Assembly (NCBI RefSeq): GCF_001748365.1
Contig: NZ_BDHH01000011.1
Coordinates: 8,850-72,849 of the forward strand
From: Fusibacter sp. 3D3
Lineage (GTDB): Bacteria; Bacillota; Clostridia; Peptostreptococcales; Acidaminobacteraceae
Length of the DNA stretch: 64,000 nt
Direction of reading: 5' to 3'
A model generated the notes under the pieces. It did no database searches. It was not told the origin of the DNA and saw only the letters and a program-made list of their open reading frames with translations. The first letter of the stretch is position 1. Each line of letters opens with the position of its first letter. Of the stretch, positions 35,252 to 45,093 are shown in pieces. The position numbers were made by a program, and so were the translations under genes.

Positions 35252-37351
35252 ATGAAAAAAATATCTACTAGAATTATCCTCTCAATTATGTTGACATCAG
35301 TTATTTTAGTATTAATTATGGGGTCGGTAAGCTTTTTTAGTGTGAAATCAATTCTTATTAATGATGCAGAGCAAAATTTATTAGGGGTTGTGGATAAGAA
35401 TGCAAGTGAAATTGAGAGATCCATTAATGACATTATTACCGTAACCAATCAAATATCAAATATTGTCGTCAGTAACATGGATTTTAATAAGGTTCGGGGT
35501 GACGAAACTGAAATGAAAAGTTTTAAGAGTAGTATTGAGACTGTTCTGGTAGGCGCGATTGGTTCTCTTTCGGCGCAAAGCGGTTGGATTATATTTGATG
35601 ATGCTGTTATCAAAAATCCTGGGATAGTTTCATTTGCAAGAGCAGATGATGGCGTTTATAAGAAGGATGAAGAATACAATGTTAGAGAATCAGGATATGG
35701 CGAGGATGCGTGGTTTAAAGGGGCAATCGATAATGGGAGCAACTGGACAGCGCCTTATTACTGGGAGCCGTGGGACGCTATGGTAATATCTTATAGTCAA
35801 AGTGTTAAAAAAGAAGGGCAAATCATAGGTGTTGCAGGAACAGAATATTTTTTTGATATTCTTAAAGATCGATTAAGCCAAATCAAAATTTATGATACGG
35901 GTTATGTCACATTAATGGATAAAGATTTTAACTTCCTCTATCATCCAGATGAAAAAGCGACGAATTTGAGAGCGCTAGCTGATGGCGAGCTCAGTTACCT
36001 TGCAGATGAAATTCAAAAAGGTGACACCACTGGATTGTTAAATTACAACTATCAAGGTAAACAGAAAATTATGTCGTATTATAAACTTAGCAACGGTTGG
36101 TATTTAACTGCGAATCCAGTTTTAACTGAAATTTATGCAGATCTAAACCAATTGACGTTAATTTTCTTTGTTATTGGCATCGTAGCGATTGCAGGTGCTG
36201 CTTTGATTGCTGTATTTATTGGTAAAAAACTTGCCAGATCCATTGAGCAGTTTAGAGCCGCATTTGAAATTGGTTCAAGCGGTGATTTGACGGCTAGAAT
36301 TCACATCCAGAGTAAAGATGAATTTGGTATTATGGGTGAACATTATAATGACTTTATTGAGAAAACACATCAAGTGGTTTCAGAAATTGGAAACGTCATT
36401 CTGAGAGCAGAAGAAAGTAATGATCGCATATACAAAGGAATGGATAATGTAATTCATGGTGAAGACAGCATTTATAAGAACGAAATCAAGAGGCCAATCA
36501 CACTTGGAATTGATCAGCTTCAAAGACGATTAAGTGAAGTCTTAGATAATGTCAAGAGTCAAGCTGCAGGGACGGAAGAGTCTTTAGCGGGTCTTGAAGA
36601 AATATTGGCTTCCACAAAAGATTCGTTTTATAAGACAGAAGCGGCGCTGGAACACTCTGAAAAGACAAGTCAAATTGCGACTTCAAGTTACTCAAGTGTC
36701 GAAGCAATGAATAGCAATATGAGTATGATTGATGCCAATGTTGTCAATGCCAATAATCAGATATTAGAGCTTTCAAAACTATCAAAAGACATTGGGGGTA
36801 TTTTGATTACAATCAATTCTATTTCTGAACAAACGAACTTGCTTGCATTAAATGCTGCTATTGAAGCCGCAAGAGCAGGTGAAGCTGGAAAAGGATTTGC
36901 TGTGGTTGCAGATGAAATCCGTAAACTTGCAGAGCAAACCAGCTCAGAAACAGATAAGATTAAAGCCATTATCGAGAGCATACAGCAAGAAGTTGAAGTG
37001 GTTCAAAAAGCCAATGAAAAGGTAAGTGTAAGCGTTCAAGAAGGTATTTCGATTTCAGATCAAGTGAAGTCTAGTATCAATGAGATTTTAGAAAAAGCGA
37101 AAGCGAACTTGGAACATATTAAAGCAGTTTCTTTAACTTCTAAAGAACAAATAGAAGCTTCAGAGGAAATTACGAAAGCTGTAAGTGATATTGCACATAA
37201 TTCTGTGGAGATTGAACACCTGATCAATGATTCTTACAAGTCTTTTGAAGGGATTGCAAAATCTCTTAACGAAAATACAGCAGATATTGACGCTTTGACT
37301 GCTGATATGGAAAAACTGGCAGAAGAAATTAAATTCTTCAAGGTTGAATAA
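35252..37351 (+). CDS. Methyl-accepting chemotaxis protein, double-Cache type
   Basis: A 699-residue receptor. The N-terminal helix ([19 protein letters not shown]) anchors it; the extracytoplasmic part of about 260 residues has dCache features, including [20 protein letters not shown] and [12 protein letters not shown], then [20 protein letters not shown] in the membrane-proximal module. A second helix near residue 300, a HAMP segment and the cytoplasmic coiled coil follow, with the CheW-contact tip [20 protein letters not shown] near 522 and [20 protein letters not shown]. dCache_1 domains commonly bind amino acids. The frame can extend 16 codons upstream, but AGGGGTGAGTC directly precedes ATG 35252. 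It is monocistronic. Confidence 0.94.
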   Translation: MKKISTRIILSIMLTSVILVLIMGSVSFFSVKSILINDAEQNLLGVVDKNASEIERSINDIITVTNQISNIVVSNMDFNKVRGDETEMKSFKSSIETVLVGAIGSLSAQSGWIIFDDAVIKNPGIVSFARADDGVYKKDEEYNVRESGYGEDAWFKGAIDNGSNWTAPYYWEPWDAMVISYSQSVKKEGQIIGVAGTEYFFDILKDRLSQIKIYDTGYVTLMDKDFNFLYHPDEKATNLRALADGELSYLADEIQKGDTTGLLNYNYQGKQKIMSYYKLSNGWYLTANPVLTEIYADLNQLTLIFFVIGIVAIAGAALIAVFIGKKLARSIEQFRAAFEIGSSGDLTARIHIQSKDEFGIMGEHYNDFIEKTHQVVSEIGNVILRAEESNDRIYKGMDNVIHGEDSIYKNEIKRPITLGIDQLQRRLSEVLDNVKSQAAGTEESLAGLEEILASTKDSFYKTEAALEHSEKTSQIATSSYSSVEAMNSNMSMIDANVVNANNQILELSKLSKDIGGILITINSISEQTNLLALNAAIEAARAGEAGKGFAVVADEIRKLAEQTSSETDKIKAIIESIQQEVEVVQKANEKVSVSVQEGISISDQVKSSINEILEKAKANLEHIKAVSLTSKEQIEASEEITKAVSDIAHNSVEIEHLINDSYKSFEGIAKSLNENTADIDALTADMEKLAEEIKFFKVE

Positions 37352-37467
37352 AAATAGCAGTTTAAAATCTTACCAGCTTTTAGTTTCTTTTTAATCTTTC
37401 TAGTGAGGGATCTTAATCTTAAACCGATATAATGAGACCAGAAATTAAGATTAAGAGGAGGCAACAT

Positions 37468-37887
37468 ATGAGTTTATCACTAGAAAAAATTGATTTGTTA
37501 ATGGAGCGTGCAAATGTTTCTTATAAAGAGGCAAAAGAGACGCTTGAAGAAACTGACGGTGATTTGTTAGAAGCGCTAATACGATTAGAAAAGGCAGAAA
37601 AAATTCTAGAGCCTGAAAAATCTGCTTCTGAGAAGAACAGGGAAACAAAAGAGGCGATCAAATCTAAGAGTAAGTCATTTTTTAATGATCTGAAAGAAAC
37701 GCGATTTAAAATTAAAAATGAAGAAAAGAATGTGTTAGATGTGTCCTTATTGACGGCATCCGTGGCAACTTTAGTCACAATGCCAGTTTCAATTTTCGTT
37801 TTGGCAGTACCGTATTTATTTGGACATAAAATTGTGATTGGAAAAGAGCAATCAGAAGCAAAAAAAGATTTTGAGACAGAAAAGTAA
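37468..37887 (+). CDS. DUF4342/UBA-like small protein
   Basis: A 139-residue protein with an N-terminal UBA/TS-N-like three-helix domain (LEKIDLLMERANVSYKEAKE, then LEETDGDLLEALIRLE) followed by a charged linker and a hydrophobic C-terminal segment (LLTASVATLVTMPVSIFVLAV) that may be a membrane hairpin. This matches DUF4342 proteins of Firmicutes, whose function is unknown. The ATG at 37468 has an AGAGGAGGC ribosome site; the frame continues upstream without another good start. Confidence 0.8.
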   Translation: MSLSLEKIDLLMERANVSYKEAKETLEETDGDLLEALIRLEKAEKILEPEKSASEKNRETKEAIKSKSKSFFNDLKETRFKIKNEEKNVLDVSLLTASVATLVTMPVSIFVLAVPYLFGHKIVIGKEQSEAKKDFETEK

Positions 37888-37909
37888 TAAGACTGTCGAG
37901 AAATAAACA

Positions 37910-38034
37910 GCCCATAAAAAATCGGTATACAGAAATGTATCCCGATTTTTTATGGGCTTATGAATCAAAAAAAGAAAGATTCCTCAAATAATTTCGGTTG
38001 TTGAAACGACTTTTATTGAGGAATCTTTCTTTTT
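37910..38034. terminator. Two consecutive long hairpins, both A/T-flanked
   Basis: The first stem pairs 37910-37930 with 37937-37957 (21-nt arms, one bulged or mismatched position). The second pairs 37969-37987 with 38016-38034 (19 bp, perfect, ending in T5). Each would terminate transcription; together they occupy the 320-bp spacer between the DUF4342 and DUF1904 genes. After them a TATAAT at about 38144-38149 may serve the DUF1904 gene. Confidence 0.75.
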
Positions 38035-38210
38035 GATCTGAAATTTAGTTAAATGATACTCAACAAATTTCAATGCAGATATTTGTTTAATTTAAACACA
38101 AAAATAATATTGTAATGGTATTTTCCTTGTATCGCAAAAAGATTATAATAGATGTAAGCTCAGTAAATTTAAAAATGTAAACGAGCAGATCATTATAGGA
38201 GAAAAAGACG

Positions 38211-38540
38211 ATGCCACATATTATCATTAAAGGTGCTTCAGAAGAACATGTGAAAGAAATTAGCAAGACACTTGTAAAGCCAATGGCTGAAATTATTAAA
38301 TGTCCAGAAGATCATATTACGATTGAATATCTCCCAACAGTATTTTATCAAAACGGTGTTGCTGGGCAAGGGGCTTATCCCTTTGTAAGCATTCAATGGT
38401 TTAAGAGAGATGAGACGACCTGTAAACAGGTTTCAGAATTGTTTAATGCGTTTTTTATTCAAAAAAAATACGCTGAGAATGCCGTTATCTTCACGGACTT
38501 AATCCCAACGTACTACTTTGAAAATGGTCAGCATTTTTAA
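38211..38540 (+). CDS. DUF1904 (tautomerase-like) protein
   Basis: The 109-residue protein begins MPHIIIKGASEEHVKEISKT with a proline directly after the initiator Met, as in the 4-oxalocrotonate tautomerase/MIF fold to which DUF1904 is related. The central ITIEYLPTVFYQNG and FVSIQWFKRD strands fit that fold. No reaction has been assigned to DUF1904. The ribosome site is TAGGAG. The stop codon overlaps the convergent methyltransferase gene by 4 bp. Confidence 0.83.
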   Translation: MPHIIIKGASEEHVKEISKTLVKPMAEIIKCPEDHITIEYLPTVFYQNGVAGQGAYPFVSIQWFKRDETTCKQVSELFNAFFIQKKYAENAVIFTDLIPTYYFENGQHF

Positions 38541-39766
38541 GTGCTGAGCGTTTTAGATTTTTTAATCACTTTAATAAAGGCAACTTTCAAATAATTGCTT
38601 TCTGGATAAGCGTGGTTTGTTCTGAAATCTTTGGGTAACTGATGGATTTCCAGAATTTCAAATCGCGCTTTTCCTAAATTAAATGCCTTGCCAATCATTT
38701 GCTGAAATTTTTCTAAATCGATGGTGCTCGAATTATTAGAAGCAACAATAATGCCATTGTTTGTGGTGATCTTTATGGTTTCTGCAAGTAAGACCGGGTA
38801 ATCTTTTTCTGCAGAGAAAACAAAATCTTTAGACTTTGCAAAACTTGGTGGATCGAGGATAACCATATCAAATTTGAGTTCCTTCTTCGCACAATAATTG
38901 AAATAATTAAAAACGTCTTCAACGATAATAACATTATCATCGAGATTTAAATTATTGAGTTTGAAGTTTTCTTGAGTACGTTCAAGACTTCTATTGGCAA
39001 GGTCAACACTTGTTGTGTTTCGTGCGCCACCTTTAGCTGCAAATACGGAAAAAGCACCCGTATATGAAAATAAATTTAGAATATTTTTGCCTTTAGAATA
39101 ATTATTTCGGATGGTTCTACGCACTTCACGCTGATCGAGGAAAATACCAACCATGGAGCCGTCATTGAAATAAACCGCAAATTGTTCACCATTCTCTTTA
39201 AGCAGGATTGGAAAATCAACTTCTTTTCCTGCAATAAAACCATGATTTTCTTCAATCATTTCATTATCAAATCTCATTTTTTCATAAATGGCATCGTATT
39301 CAACAATTTCTTTTAGGCCTTTGACAATGCTGTCTTTAAAGCTATAGATACCTTGGCTGTACCAGTTGATTAGATAGGAGCCGTTAAAGAAATCTATGGT
39401 TAAACCACCGATACCATCGCCTTCCCCATTGAAAACTCTAAAAGCATTTGTTTTGGGATTATTATAGAGTTTTATACGCTTTTCAATGGCATTGTAAAGT
39501 TTCTTTTTAAAGAAGAGTTCATCTATCTTCTCTTTTTCAATACGGCTAAGTACCCAGCCAATGCCTTTGTTTTGGATGCCATAGTAAGCAGTTGCAATGA
39601 AATGGCCTCTTTCATCCGTTAATTTAAGAAGTGTGCCTTCTTGAATCGTCGAATCTTCAAAAATATGATTGCCCATAATGGCTTCTTTAAAGAGCAGTGG
39701 GTACTGATCTTTGTATTTATCTAAATGGCGTTGGTGGATCTTGAGTTCCAGAAATCTATACTTCAT
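38537..39766 (-). CDS. RlmI/RlmK-family class I SAM-dependent rRNA methyltransferase
   Basis: A 409-residue enzyme with an N-terminal PUA domain (about 1-80), a central EEHUD-like domain (VFNGEGDGIGGLTIDFFNGSY) and a Rossmann methyltransferase domain. SAM motif I is ILNLFSYTGAFSVFAAKGGA near 225, an acidic residue is in TTSVDLANRSLE, and motif IV is MVILDPPSFAKSKDF near 300. This is the family that makes m5C1962 in 23S rRNA (RlmI); exact target is inferred. The frame could start ten codons upstream, but TAGGAGGCAAT directly precedes the ATG ending at 39766. It is divergent from sulP. Confidence 0.9.
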   Translation of the reverse strand: MKYRFLELKIHQRHLDKYKDQYPLLFKEAIMGNHIFEDSTIQEGTLLKLTDERGHFIATAYYGIQNKGIGWVLSRIEKEKIDELFFKKKLYNAIEKRIKLYNNPKTNAFRVFNGEGDGIGGLTIDFFNGSYLINWYSQGIYSFKDSIVKGLKEIVEYDAIYEKMRFDNEMIEENHGFIAGKEVDFPILLKENGEQFAVYFNDGSMVGIFLDQREVRRTIRNNYSKGKNILNLFSYTGAFSVFAAKGGARNTTSVDLANRSLERTQENFKLNNLNLDDNVIIVEDVFNYFNYCAKKELKFDMVILDPPSFAKSKDFVFSAEKDYPVLLAETIKITTNNGIIVASNNSSTIDLEKFQQMIGKAFNLGKARFEILEIHQLPKDFRTNHAYPESNYLKVAFIKVIKKSKTLST

Positions 39767-39961
39767 ATTGCCTCCTAAGCTAACTATACCGAACATCCTA
39801 CCATTATATTATACACCATCCGAATACACAATAAAAAAAACTTGCCTTTTTTAACGCATAGAGTGGTAGTATATGACAAAAATAATCCATTTTTGAGTGT
39901 AAATATTGTATACAAAGTACACCGTTAGTGCTAAAATGAGGATGTATTATAGGAGGCGCAT

Positions 39962-41602
39962 ATGTCTACATTTAAACCCAAGTTATTTACGACTTTAAAA
40001 GGGTATACTAAGGAACAGTTTTTCAGTGATGCCACTGCGGGCGTGATAGTTGCAATTATTGCATTACCACTTTCTATAGCACTTGGCATATCTTCAGGTG
40101 TAACACCTGAAAGAGGACTTTTTACAGCCATCATAGCAGGATTCATCATTTCTTTACTCGGTGGGAGCCGCGTTATTATAGGCGGGCCAACGGGAGCCTT
40201 TATGGTAATCGTCTATGGCATTGTGGTGCAGTATGGTATTGATGGATTAATTTTGGCCACGATGATGGCAGGTGTTATGTTGATCTTAATGGGTGTTTTA
40301 AAGCTAGGCAGTTTGATTAAATTCATGCCTTATCCCATTACGACGGGATTTACAAGTGGTATTGCAGTTGTGATTTTTTCGTCACAAATAAAAGATTTTT
40401 TTGGACTTTCAATAGAAGAAGTCCCGACCGAATTTGTTGAAAAATGGCGTGTTTATTTTGAAAATTTTAATACGTTTCATAAGGAGAGTGCACTCATTGG
40501 CATCATTGCACTGCTCATTATTATATTTTGGCCAAAGGTCAACAAGAAGATTCCTGGCTCATTAATCGCATTAATTGTGACGACTTTAATGGTCACTTTT
40601 GGACATTTAGATGTGCCTACGATTGGTTCCAAATTTGGAGAGCTTTCTTCCAGCTTTCCAGCGCCACATTTTCCAGAAATATCTTTAGAAAGATTGCAAA
40701 TGCTTCTCAAACCTGCGTTCACCATTGCCATGCTTGGCGCAATTGAGTCACTTCTTGCCTGTGTGGTTTCAGATGGTATGATCGGTGGGAAACACAGGTC
40801 AAATATGGAGCTTGTAGCACAAGGGGTTGCCAATATTGCATCAGGATTGTTTGGTGGCATTCCCGCTACAGGTGCAATCGCAAGAACTGCTGCTAATATA
40901 AAAAACGGGGGCAGAACACCAGTCGCGGGTATGGTTCATGCAGTTGTACTATTATTGATTGTCCTCATTTTTATGCCACTGGCTCAGATGATTCCACTAG
41001 CATCACTTTCAGCTATTCTCATAATTGTTGCTTATAATATGAGTGAATGGCGCGAGTTTGCAGGTCTTTTAGGAGCGCCTAAGAGTGATGTCATCGTGCT
41101 TTTAGTGACGTTTTTCTTAACGATAGTAGTTGATTTAGTAGTTGCAATTGAATTTGGCATTGTACTCGCTGCTTTCTTATTCGTTAAGAGAATGTCAGAT
41201 GTGGCAGAGGTTAATCATCTCTTGTATGAAGCGGGTGAGGAAAATGATTTAACAGCGGAGGAACTCACTGAACAAACTAAGCATATTACTATTTATGAAA
41301 TCAATGGGCCCTTTTTCTTTGGAATCGCAGATAAGTTTATCAATACACTTGATGAAGTACAGTACAGCACTCATTTTCTGATCATCCGAATGCGCAATGT
41401 ACCTGCAATGGATGCCACGGCCTATCATGGTATTAAACGGCTTGAAAAGCTTTGTAAGGCACATAAAATTAAACTCTTATTTTCTGGGGTCAATGAACAG
41501 CCCTATAAACTCATGAAACAAGATGGCTTTGTGGATCGCATAGGAGAGACTTCTTTTTTTGATTCAATACACGATGCTAAAGCGTATGCTGAAAAAAATT
41601 AG
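39962..41602 (+). CDS. SulP-family anion transporter with STAS domain
   Basis: The 546-residue protein has the SLC26/SulP membrane domain (about residues 15-410, some 12-14 helices) with GVIVAIIALPLSIALGISSGVTPERGL near 28 (shown in part: ALPLSIALGISSGVTPERGL), GGPTGAFMVIV near 74 and the ATGAIARTAANIKNGGRTPVAG segment near 303 split by the conserved glycine. A C-terminal STAS domain (about 435-546) contains ITIYEINGPFFFG and MRNVPAMDATAYHGI. Members carry sulfate, bicarbonate or dicarboxylates. No carbonic anhydrase or sulfate genes are adjacent, so the substrate is open. The ribosome site is AGGAGGC. Confidence 0.93.
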   Translation: MSTFKPKLFTTLKGYTKEQFFSDATAGVIVAIIALPLSIALGISSGVTPERGLFTAIIAGFIISLLGGSRVIIGGPTGAFMVIVYGIVVQYGIDGLILATMMAGVMLILMGVLKLGSLIKFMPYPITTGFTSGIAVVIFSSQIKDFFGLSIEEVPTEFVEKWRVYFENFNTFHKESALIGIIALLIIIFWPKVNKKIPGSLIALIVTTLMVTFGHLDVPTIGSKFGELSSSFPAPHFPEISLERLQMLLKPAFTIAMLGAIESLLACVVSDGMIGGKHRSNMELVAQGVANIASGLFGGIPATGAIARTAANIKNGGRTPVAGMVHAVVLLLIVLIFMPLAQMIPLASLSAILIIVAYNMSEWREFAGLLGAPKSDVIVLLVTFFLTIVVDLVVAIEFGIVLAAFLFVKRMSDVAEVNHLLYEAGEENDLTAEELTEQTKHITIYEINGPFFFGIADKFINTLDEVQYSTHFLIIRMRNVPAMDATAYHGIKRLEKLCKAHKIKLLFSGVNEQPYKLMKQDGFVDRIGETSFFDSIHDAKAYAEKN

Positions 41603-41659
41603 CGGAAATTAAACTCGGTGCAGGTGCATGAGTTCAATGAGAGCATAAACAGATGGAAG

Positions 41660-41694
41660 AGGGTTCGTGCGAAACGGGCTTTTGACACTTTAAC
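41660..41694 (+). repeat. Copy 3 of the dispersed intergenic motif
   Basis: CTTTTGACACTTTAAC at 41679-41694 differs from copy 1 by one base, and the preceding GGGTTCGTGCGAAA parallels the left arm of copy 1. It lies downstream of sulP. Confidence 0.55.
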
Positions 41695-41710
41695 CACAAA
41701 GAGCATCATA

Positions 41711-41750
41711 AAATTTTTCAGAGTGCGTATAACACTCTGAAATTTTTTTT
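41711..41750 (+). terminator. Intrinsic terminator after sulP
   Basis: TTTCAGAGTG (41716-41725) pairs with CACTCTGAAA (41733-41742), extended by A/T pairs, with a run of T to 41750. Confidence 0.85.
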
Positions 41751-41883
41751 TGAAAAAAAAGAGTCTCTTTAAAGAGATCTTAAAATTTCTTTAGAATAGT
41801 GAAAGGCGCTTGTACAGCATTTCAAAAAGGTATATAATTAGCTTCGAATTAAATCCATGTAAAAGGGATGTTAAATCAAATAA

Positions 41884-43980
41884 ATGTTTTTAAAAATGAA
41901 GGGTATTATGATAGAGAGATATAAAGAAAAATGGAAACAACATAAATGGACCGTACTGAGGCTCATTGGAATTTACTTGAGTATTATTTTTATTGACGAA
42001 TGGATGCTTAGAAAAAGTTTGTTCAAAACAATGCACTGGTTTATCTTTGATTTTGATCTTGTTTTAATGAATCTTGCAACCGTTATGCTTATTGCTTCAA
42101 CTTTACTCATGGTGACAAAACGACTCTTTGTGACTACAGTGGTTATGAGCAATTTTTTGCTCGTTTTGGGGGCGATAAACAGCAGTAAATATGCGCTTAG
42201 AAACGTTCCGCTTGACATTGAAGATGCATTTTTAGTAAAAGAGGTATTGGCATTAATGCCACAGATGGCCAATTTTCAATCTTTGATTATCCTAGGCATC
42301 TTGGTAGTTGCAATGGGTATACTCAGCTTTTTGCTGTTTAAAATTTTGAAGGTAAGAAAGATTAGTCAACATAGAGTGGTATTTGCAACGCTTATAGTGA
42401 TATCAGTTGCGGTATTGGGAATAGGGCAAATGGCTTATAACAGTAACCTTGATATCATGAAGACGGGTTTTCTATATCATTTGTCCAATCACACAAGAAT
42501 TAAGCTTCCTTTTGATAAAGCGGCACTCAAAGAGGCGGATGCACAAATCAGAGCAGATATAGAAACGTATGAGAATAACGATGCGACGCTGAGTTCTTAT
42601 GAAAAGCCCAATGTGATTATCATCCAAAGTGAAGCCTTTTGGGATATTAATAAAATGGGACTTGAAATGAGTGAGAATCCGATTCAGTATTTTGATGACT
42701 TGAAGACGGAGAGTATCCATGGAGATATGTATGTGCCAGTCATTGGAGGCGGAACCTCAAATACGGAGTTTGAGATTTTAACAGGGATGACACTCAAAAA
42801 TTTTTCAAGCGATTGGTTTATGGTTTATCCCAACGCAATAAAATCACCCATTCCCTCTTTGGCGACAATTTTTAGACACAGCGGCTATAGAGCTATTGCC
42901 ATTCACCCTTATATGTCTTGGTATTACAATCGCGTGGAAGTCTACAAAGACATGGGATTTGATGAATTTAAGTCTATCGAGTATATGGATCATCTAGAAC
43001 TCATCGGAGGCTATACTTCTGATAAATATACTACAGATGAGATTATTAAGGCGATTGAAGAGAATGCAGAACCTGTTTTTAATATGACTATAACCATGCA
43101 GAATCATGGTCCCTATGGGAATTTTAGATTTGAAGAGGATCAAATTGATGTACAGGTCAAAACAAAACTGAGCAATGACAGTAACTATTTCTTAAAGAAT
43201 TATGTCCAAGGGCTTTATCATTCGGATATTGAATTGAAACGCTTGGTAAAATATCTAAAAGAAAGTGATGAACCGACAGTGATTTTATTTTACGGGGATC
43301 ACTTGCCGATGCTTGGGGATGATTATCTGGCGTACAGAGAATCTGGATATATTGGCTATGAAAGTAGCAGTGAGCTTCAACAAGGGCTTGAGATGATGTC
43401 GGTACCCTATGTGTTGTGGTCCAATTATAGTCAAGTGGAAGAAGCAAAAGCGCCGATGAATGCCTCTTTTATGTCTGCGTTTTTACTTGAAAAATTAGGG
43501 GTTGAGATGCCTAATTATATGAAGGTTGTCTCCACTATTTCAAAGGAGATGCCTTTAATTCTAAGAACGTATGCTGTAAATGCCAATGGCGAAAAAATAA
43601 ACCCTTCAGAGGATGTCTATAAAGTAGCACTCGCTAAATATCATTTGCTTTATAAAAACTGGACCTCTAAAAAGTATGATTTAAATTATAGCGCTTGGAT
43701 TGACGAGACGAATGAATCCTATAATCAAGCACTCAATAATATTAAGATTGAAAATGCAGAATCAAGCGATCAAAGGACCATTATAACAGGCCAAAATTTT
43801 TATCAAACCATGACGCTATATATTAACAACACAGCAGTTGCATTTGATTTTATTGGAGAGCATGAAGTGATTGTGGAAAAGCAAATACAAAAAGATGATC
43901 TTTTGAAAATGGAGCTCTTAACGGACGATGGGAAGTTAATTGCAAAATCTAATGATTATCAAGTGGATCCCTTAAATTAA
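41884..43980 (+). CDS. LTA synthase-like sulfatase-domain membrane protein
   Basis: A 698-residue protein with about five N-terminal membrane helices (to roughly 195) and a large extracellular sulfatase/phosphoglycerol transferase domain. The domain has NVIIIQSEAFWDIN near 242 (metal Glu), the nucleophile region IGGGTSNTEFEILTGMTL near 287 with the catalytic Thr, MQNHGPYGNF near 405 and FYGDHLPMLGDD near 470 with metal-binding Asp and His. It should transfer glycerol phosphate or a similar group to cell-surface polymers. A C-terminal extension of about 170 residues after the catalytic core looks like an extra beta domain and is longer than in LtaS. The start could also be Met9 at 41908; ribosome sites are weak for both. 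Confidence 0.88.
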   Translation: MFLKMKGIMIERYKEKWKQHKWTVLRLIGIYLSIIFIDEWMLRKSLFKTMHWFIFDFDLVLMNLATVMLIASTLLMVTKRLFVTTVVMSNFLLVLGAINSSKYALRNVPLDIEDAFLVKEVLALMPQMANFQSLIILGILVVAMGILSFLLFKILKVRKISQHRVVFATLIVISVAVLGIGQMAYNSNLDIMKTGFLYHLSNHTRIKLPFDKAALKEADAQIRADIETYENNDATLSSYEKPNVIIIQSEAFWDINKMGLEMSENPIQYFDDLKTESIHGDMYVPVIGGGTSNTEFEILTGMTLKNFSSDWFMVYPNAIKSPIPSLATIFRHSGYRAIAIHPYMSWYYNRVEVYKDMGFDEFKSIEYMDHLELIGGYTSDKYTTDEIIKAIEENAEPVFNMTITMQNHGPYGNFRFEEDQIDVQVKTKLSNDSNYFLKNYVQGLYHSDIELKRLVKYLKESDEPTVILFYGDHLPMLGDDYLAYRESGYIGYESSSELQQGLEMMSVPYVLWSNYSQVEEAKAPMNASFMSAFLLEKLGVEMPNYMKVVSTISKEMPLILRTYAVNANGEKINPSEDVYKVALAKYHLLYKNWTSKKYDLNYSAWIDETNESYNQALNNIKIENAESSDQRTIITGQNFYQTMTLYINNTAVAFDFIGEHEVIVEKQIQKDDLLKMELLTDDGKLIAKSNDYQVDPLN

Positions 43981-44002
43981 AAAATGTTGATACACCTATT
44001 TG

Positions 44003-44026
44003 AGAGCACTTTAGTGCTCTTTTTTT
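44003..44026 (+). terminator. Intrinsic terminator
   Basis: AGAGCACT/AGTGCTCT (44003-44010 and 44013-44020) with a T7 tail ends the LTA-synthase-like gene. Confidence 0.88.
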
Positions 44027-44063
44027 GATATAATGATTAAAAGAGAGGCAAAAAGGAGGGGAA

Positions 44064-44798
44064 ATGAATAAATCATCGGAGCCTTTATTTCAAATGGAAA
44101 CGCTTCAAAGTGGCATTTTTAAGAGCCGTCCCAATCGCTATTTATCAGAGGTAATGATTAATGGGCGCATGGAGCAGGTACATGTTCACGATCCAGGACG
44201 TCTTAAAGAGTTGTTGTTTGAGAACAACGCGTGCTTAATCAAATCCGTGGTGAGTGAGACCCGTAAGACAAAATGGGATATGGTGTTTGCAAGAAAGGGT
44301 GATGAATGGATTTTAATTCATTCTGCTTATCATAGATATCTTGCAGAGGCAGTCCTGAAAAGAAATATTGCGCCTTTTGGAATCCTTAAAGCGATCAAAG
44401 CTGAAGTAAAGGTTGGAAAGTCAAGGCTGGATTTTAGGGTTAAAAACGAAGCAGGCGAAACCATTTGGATAGAAGTTAAGGGGTGTTCACTTTCTGAAGA
44501 GGGCATCGCAAAATTTCCAGATGCGCCTACAGATAGAGGTCGGCGTCACTTGGAAGAATTGATGGCTTTATTGTCAGAGTCAGAGCCCAATACGAGATGT
44601 GCGGTTTTGATTCTTGTGTTAAGTGAAGCCACTCTATTTGAGCCCAATAGAGAGACGGATCCAAAGTTTTATAATATATTCTATGAAGCATTAAACAGCG
44701 GTGTGGAGATTTATCCGTGTAAAATTTTGTATGATCATGAGGTTAATGCATTCACATTTAGAGAAATTTTGCCAATCAAGGAGAAGAGAAATGAGTAG
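44064..44798 (+). CDS. sfsA: SfsA family protein (sugar fermentation stimulation protein homologue)
   Basis: The 244-residue protein has the SfsA layout: an N-terminal OB-like domain (FKSRPNRYLSEVMINGRMEQ, VHVHDPGRLKELLFENN) and a nuclease-like C-terminal domain with SRLDFRVKNEAGETIWIEVKGCSL near 125 (the D..E.K residues of the PD-(D/E)XK type) and FPDAPTDRGRRHLEEL. E. coli SfsA binds DNA non-specifically; the biochemical role is unsettled. The ribosome site is AAGGAGGGG. The end overlaps the start of the lysO N-terminal gene by 8 bp. Confidence 0.94.
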   Translation: MNKSSEPLFQMETLQSGIFKSRPNRYLSEVMINGRMEQVHVHDPGRLKELLFENNACLIKSVVSETRKTKWDMVFARKGDEWILIHSAYHRYLAEAVLKRNIAPFGILKAIKAEVKVGKSRLDFRVKNEAGETIWIEVKGCSLSEEGIAKFPDAPTDRGRRHLEELMALLSESEPNTRCAVLILVLSEATLFEPNRETDPKFYNIFYEALNSGVEIYPCKILYDHEVNAFTFREILPIKEKRNE

Positions 44799-45093
44799 TA
44801 TAGTGTTGTATTTATTATTGCTTATAGTAGGTGGCTTTTTAAGCTACAGAGGCGTCGTTTCACAAAAGTTGTTTGATAAACTGGAACACATCCAGTTAAT
44901 TTGTCTCTTTATTCTACTTTTCACCATGGGACTCAGAATTGGAATGGATGATCGTGTGATCAATGCCTTTTTAAAGCTGGGTGTTCATGCCACCTTTTTT
45001 GCGCTTGTCTCTGTGGTTTTCAGTGTTCTGATGGTGTGGATTTTAAGGAAGACTTTGTTAAAAATTTTGACAAAGAAAGCGGTGAGATCATGA
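44791..45093 (+). CDS. lysO: LysO-family exporter, N-terminal half as separate subunit
   Basis: A 100-residue membrane protein with about three helices (IVLYLLLLIVGGFLSY, IQLICLFILLFTMGLRIG, and FFALVSVVFSVLMVWIL). MGLRIGMDDRVINAFLKLG is typical of the N-terminal part of DUF340/LysO. The frame extends upstream, but GGAGAAGAGA precedes ATG 44791, which overlaps the sfsA stop. It overlaps the next gene by 4 bp (ATGA), so translation is coupled and the two chains probably assemble. LysO exports L-lysine and toxic analogues in E. coli, where it is one chain of about 300 residues. Confidence 0.85.
   Translation: MSSIVLYLLLLIVGGFLSYRGVVSQKLFDKLEHIQLICLFILLFTMGLRIGMDDRVINAFLKLGVHATFFALVSVVFSVLMVWILRKTLLKILTKKAVRS

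Noticed and set aside
44701-44790. Longer start for the first lysO gene
   Set aside because: The extension lies within sfsA, is highly basic and unlike LysO, and ATG 44791 has a ribosome site.
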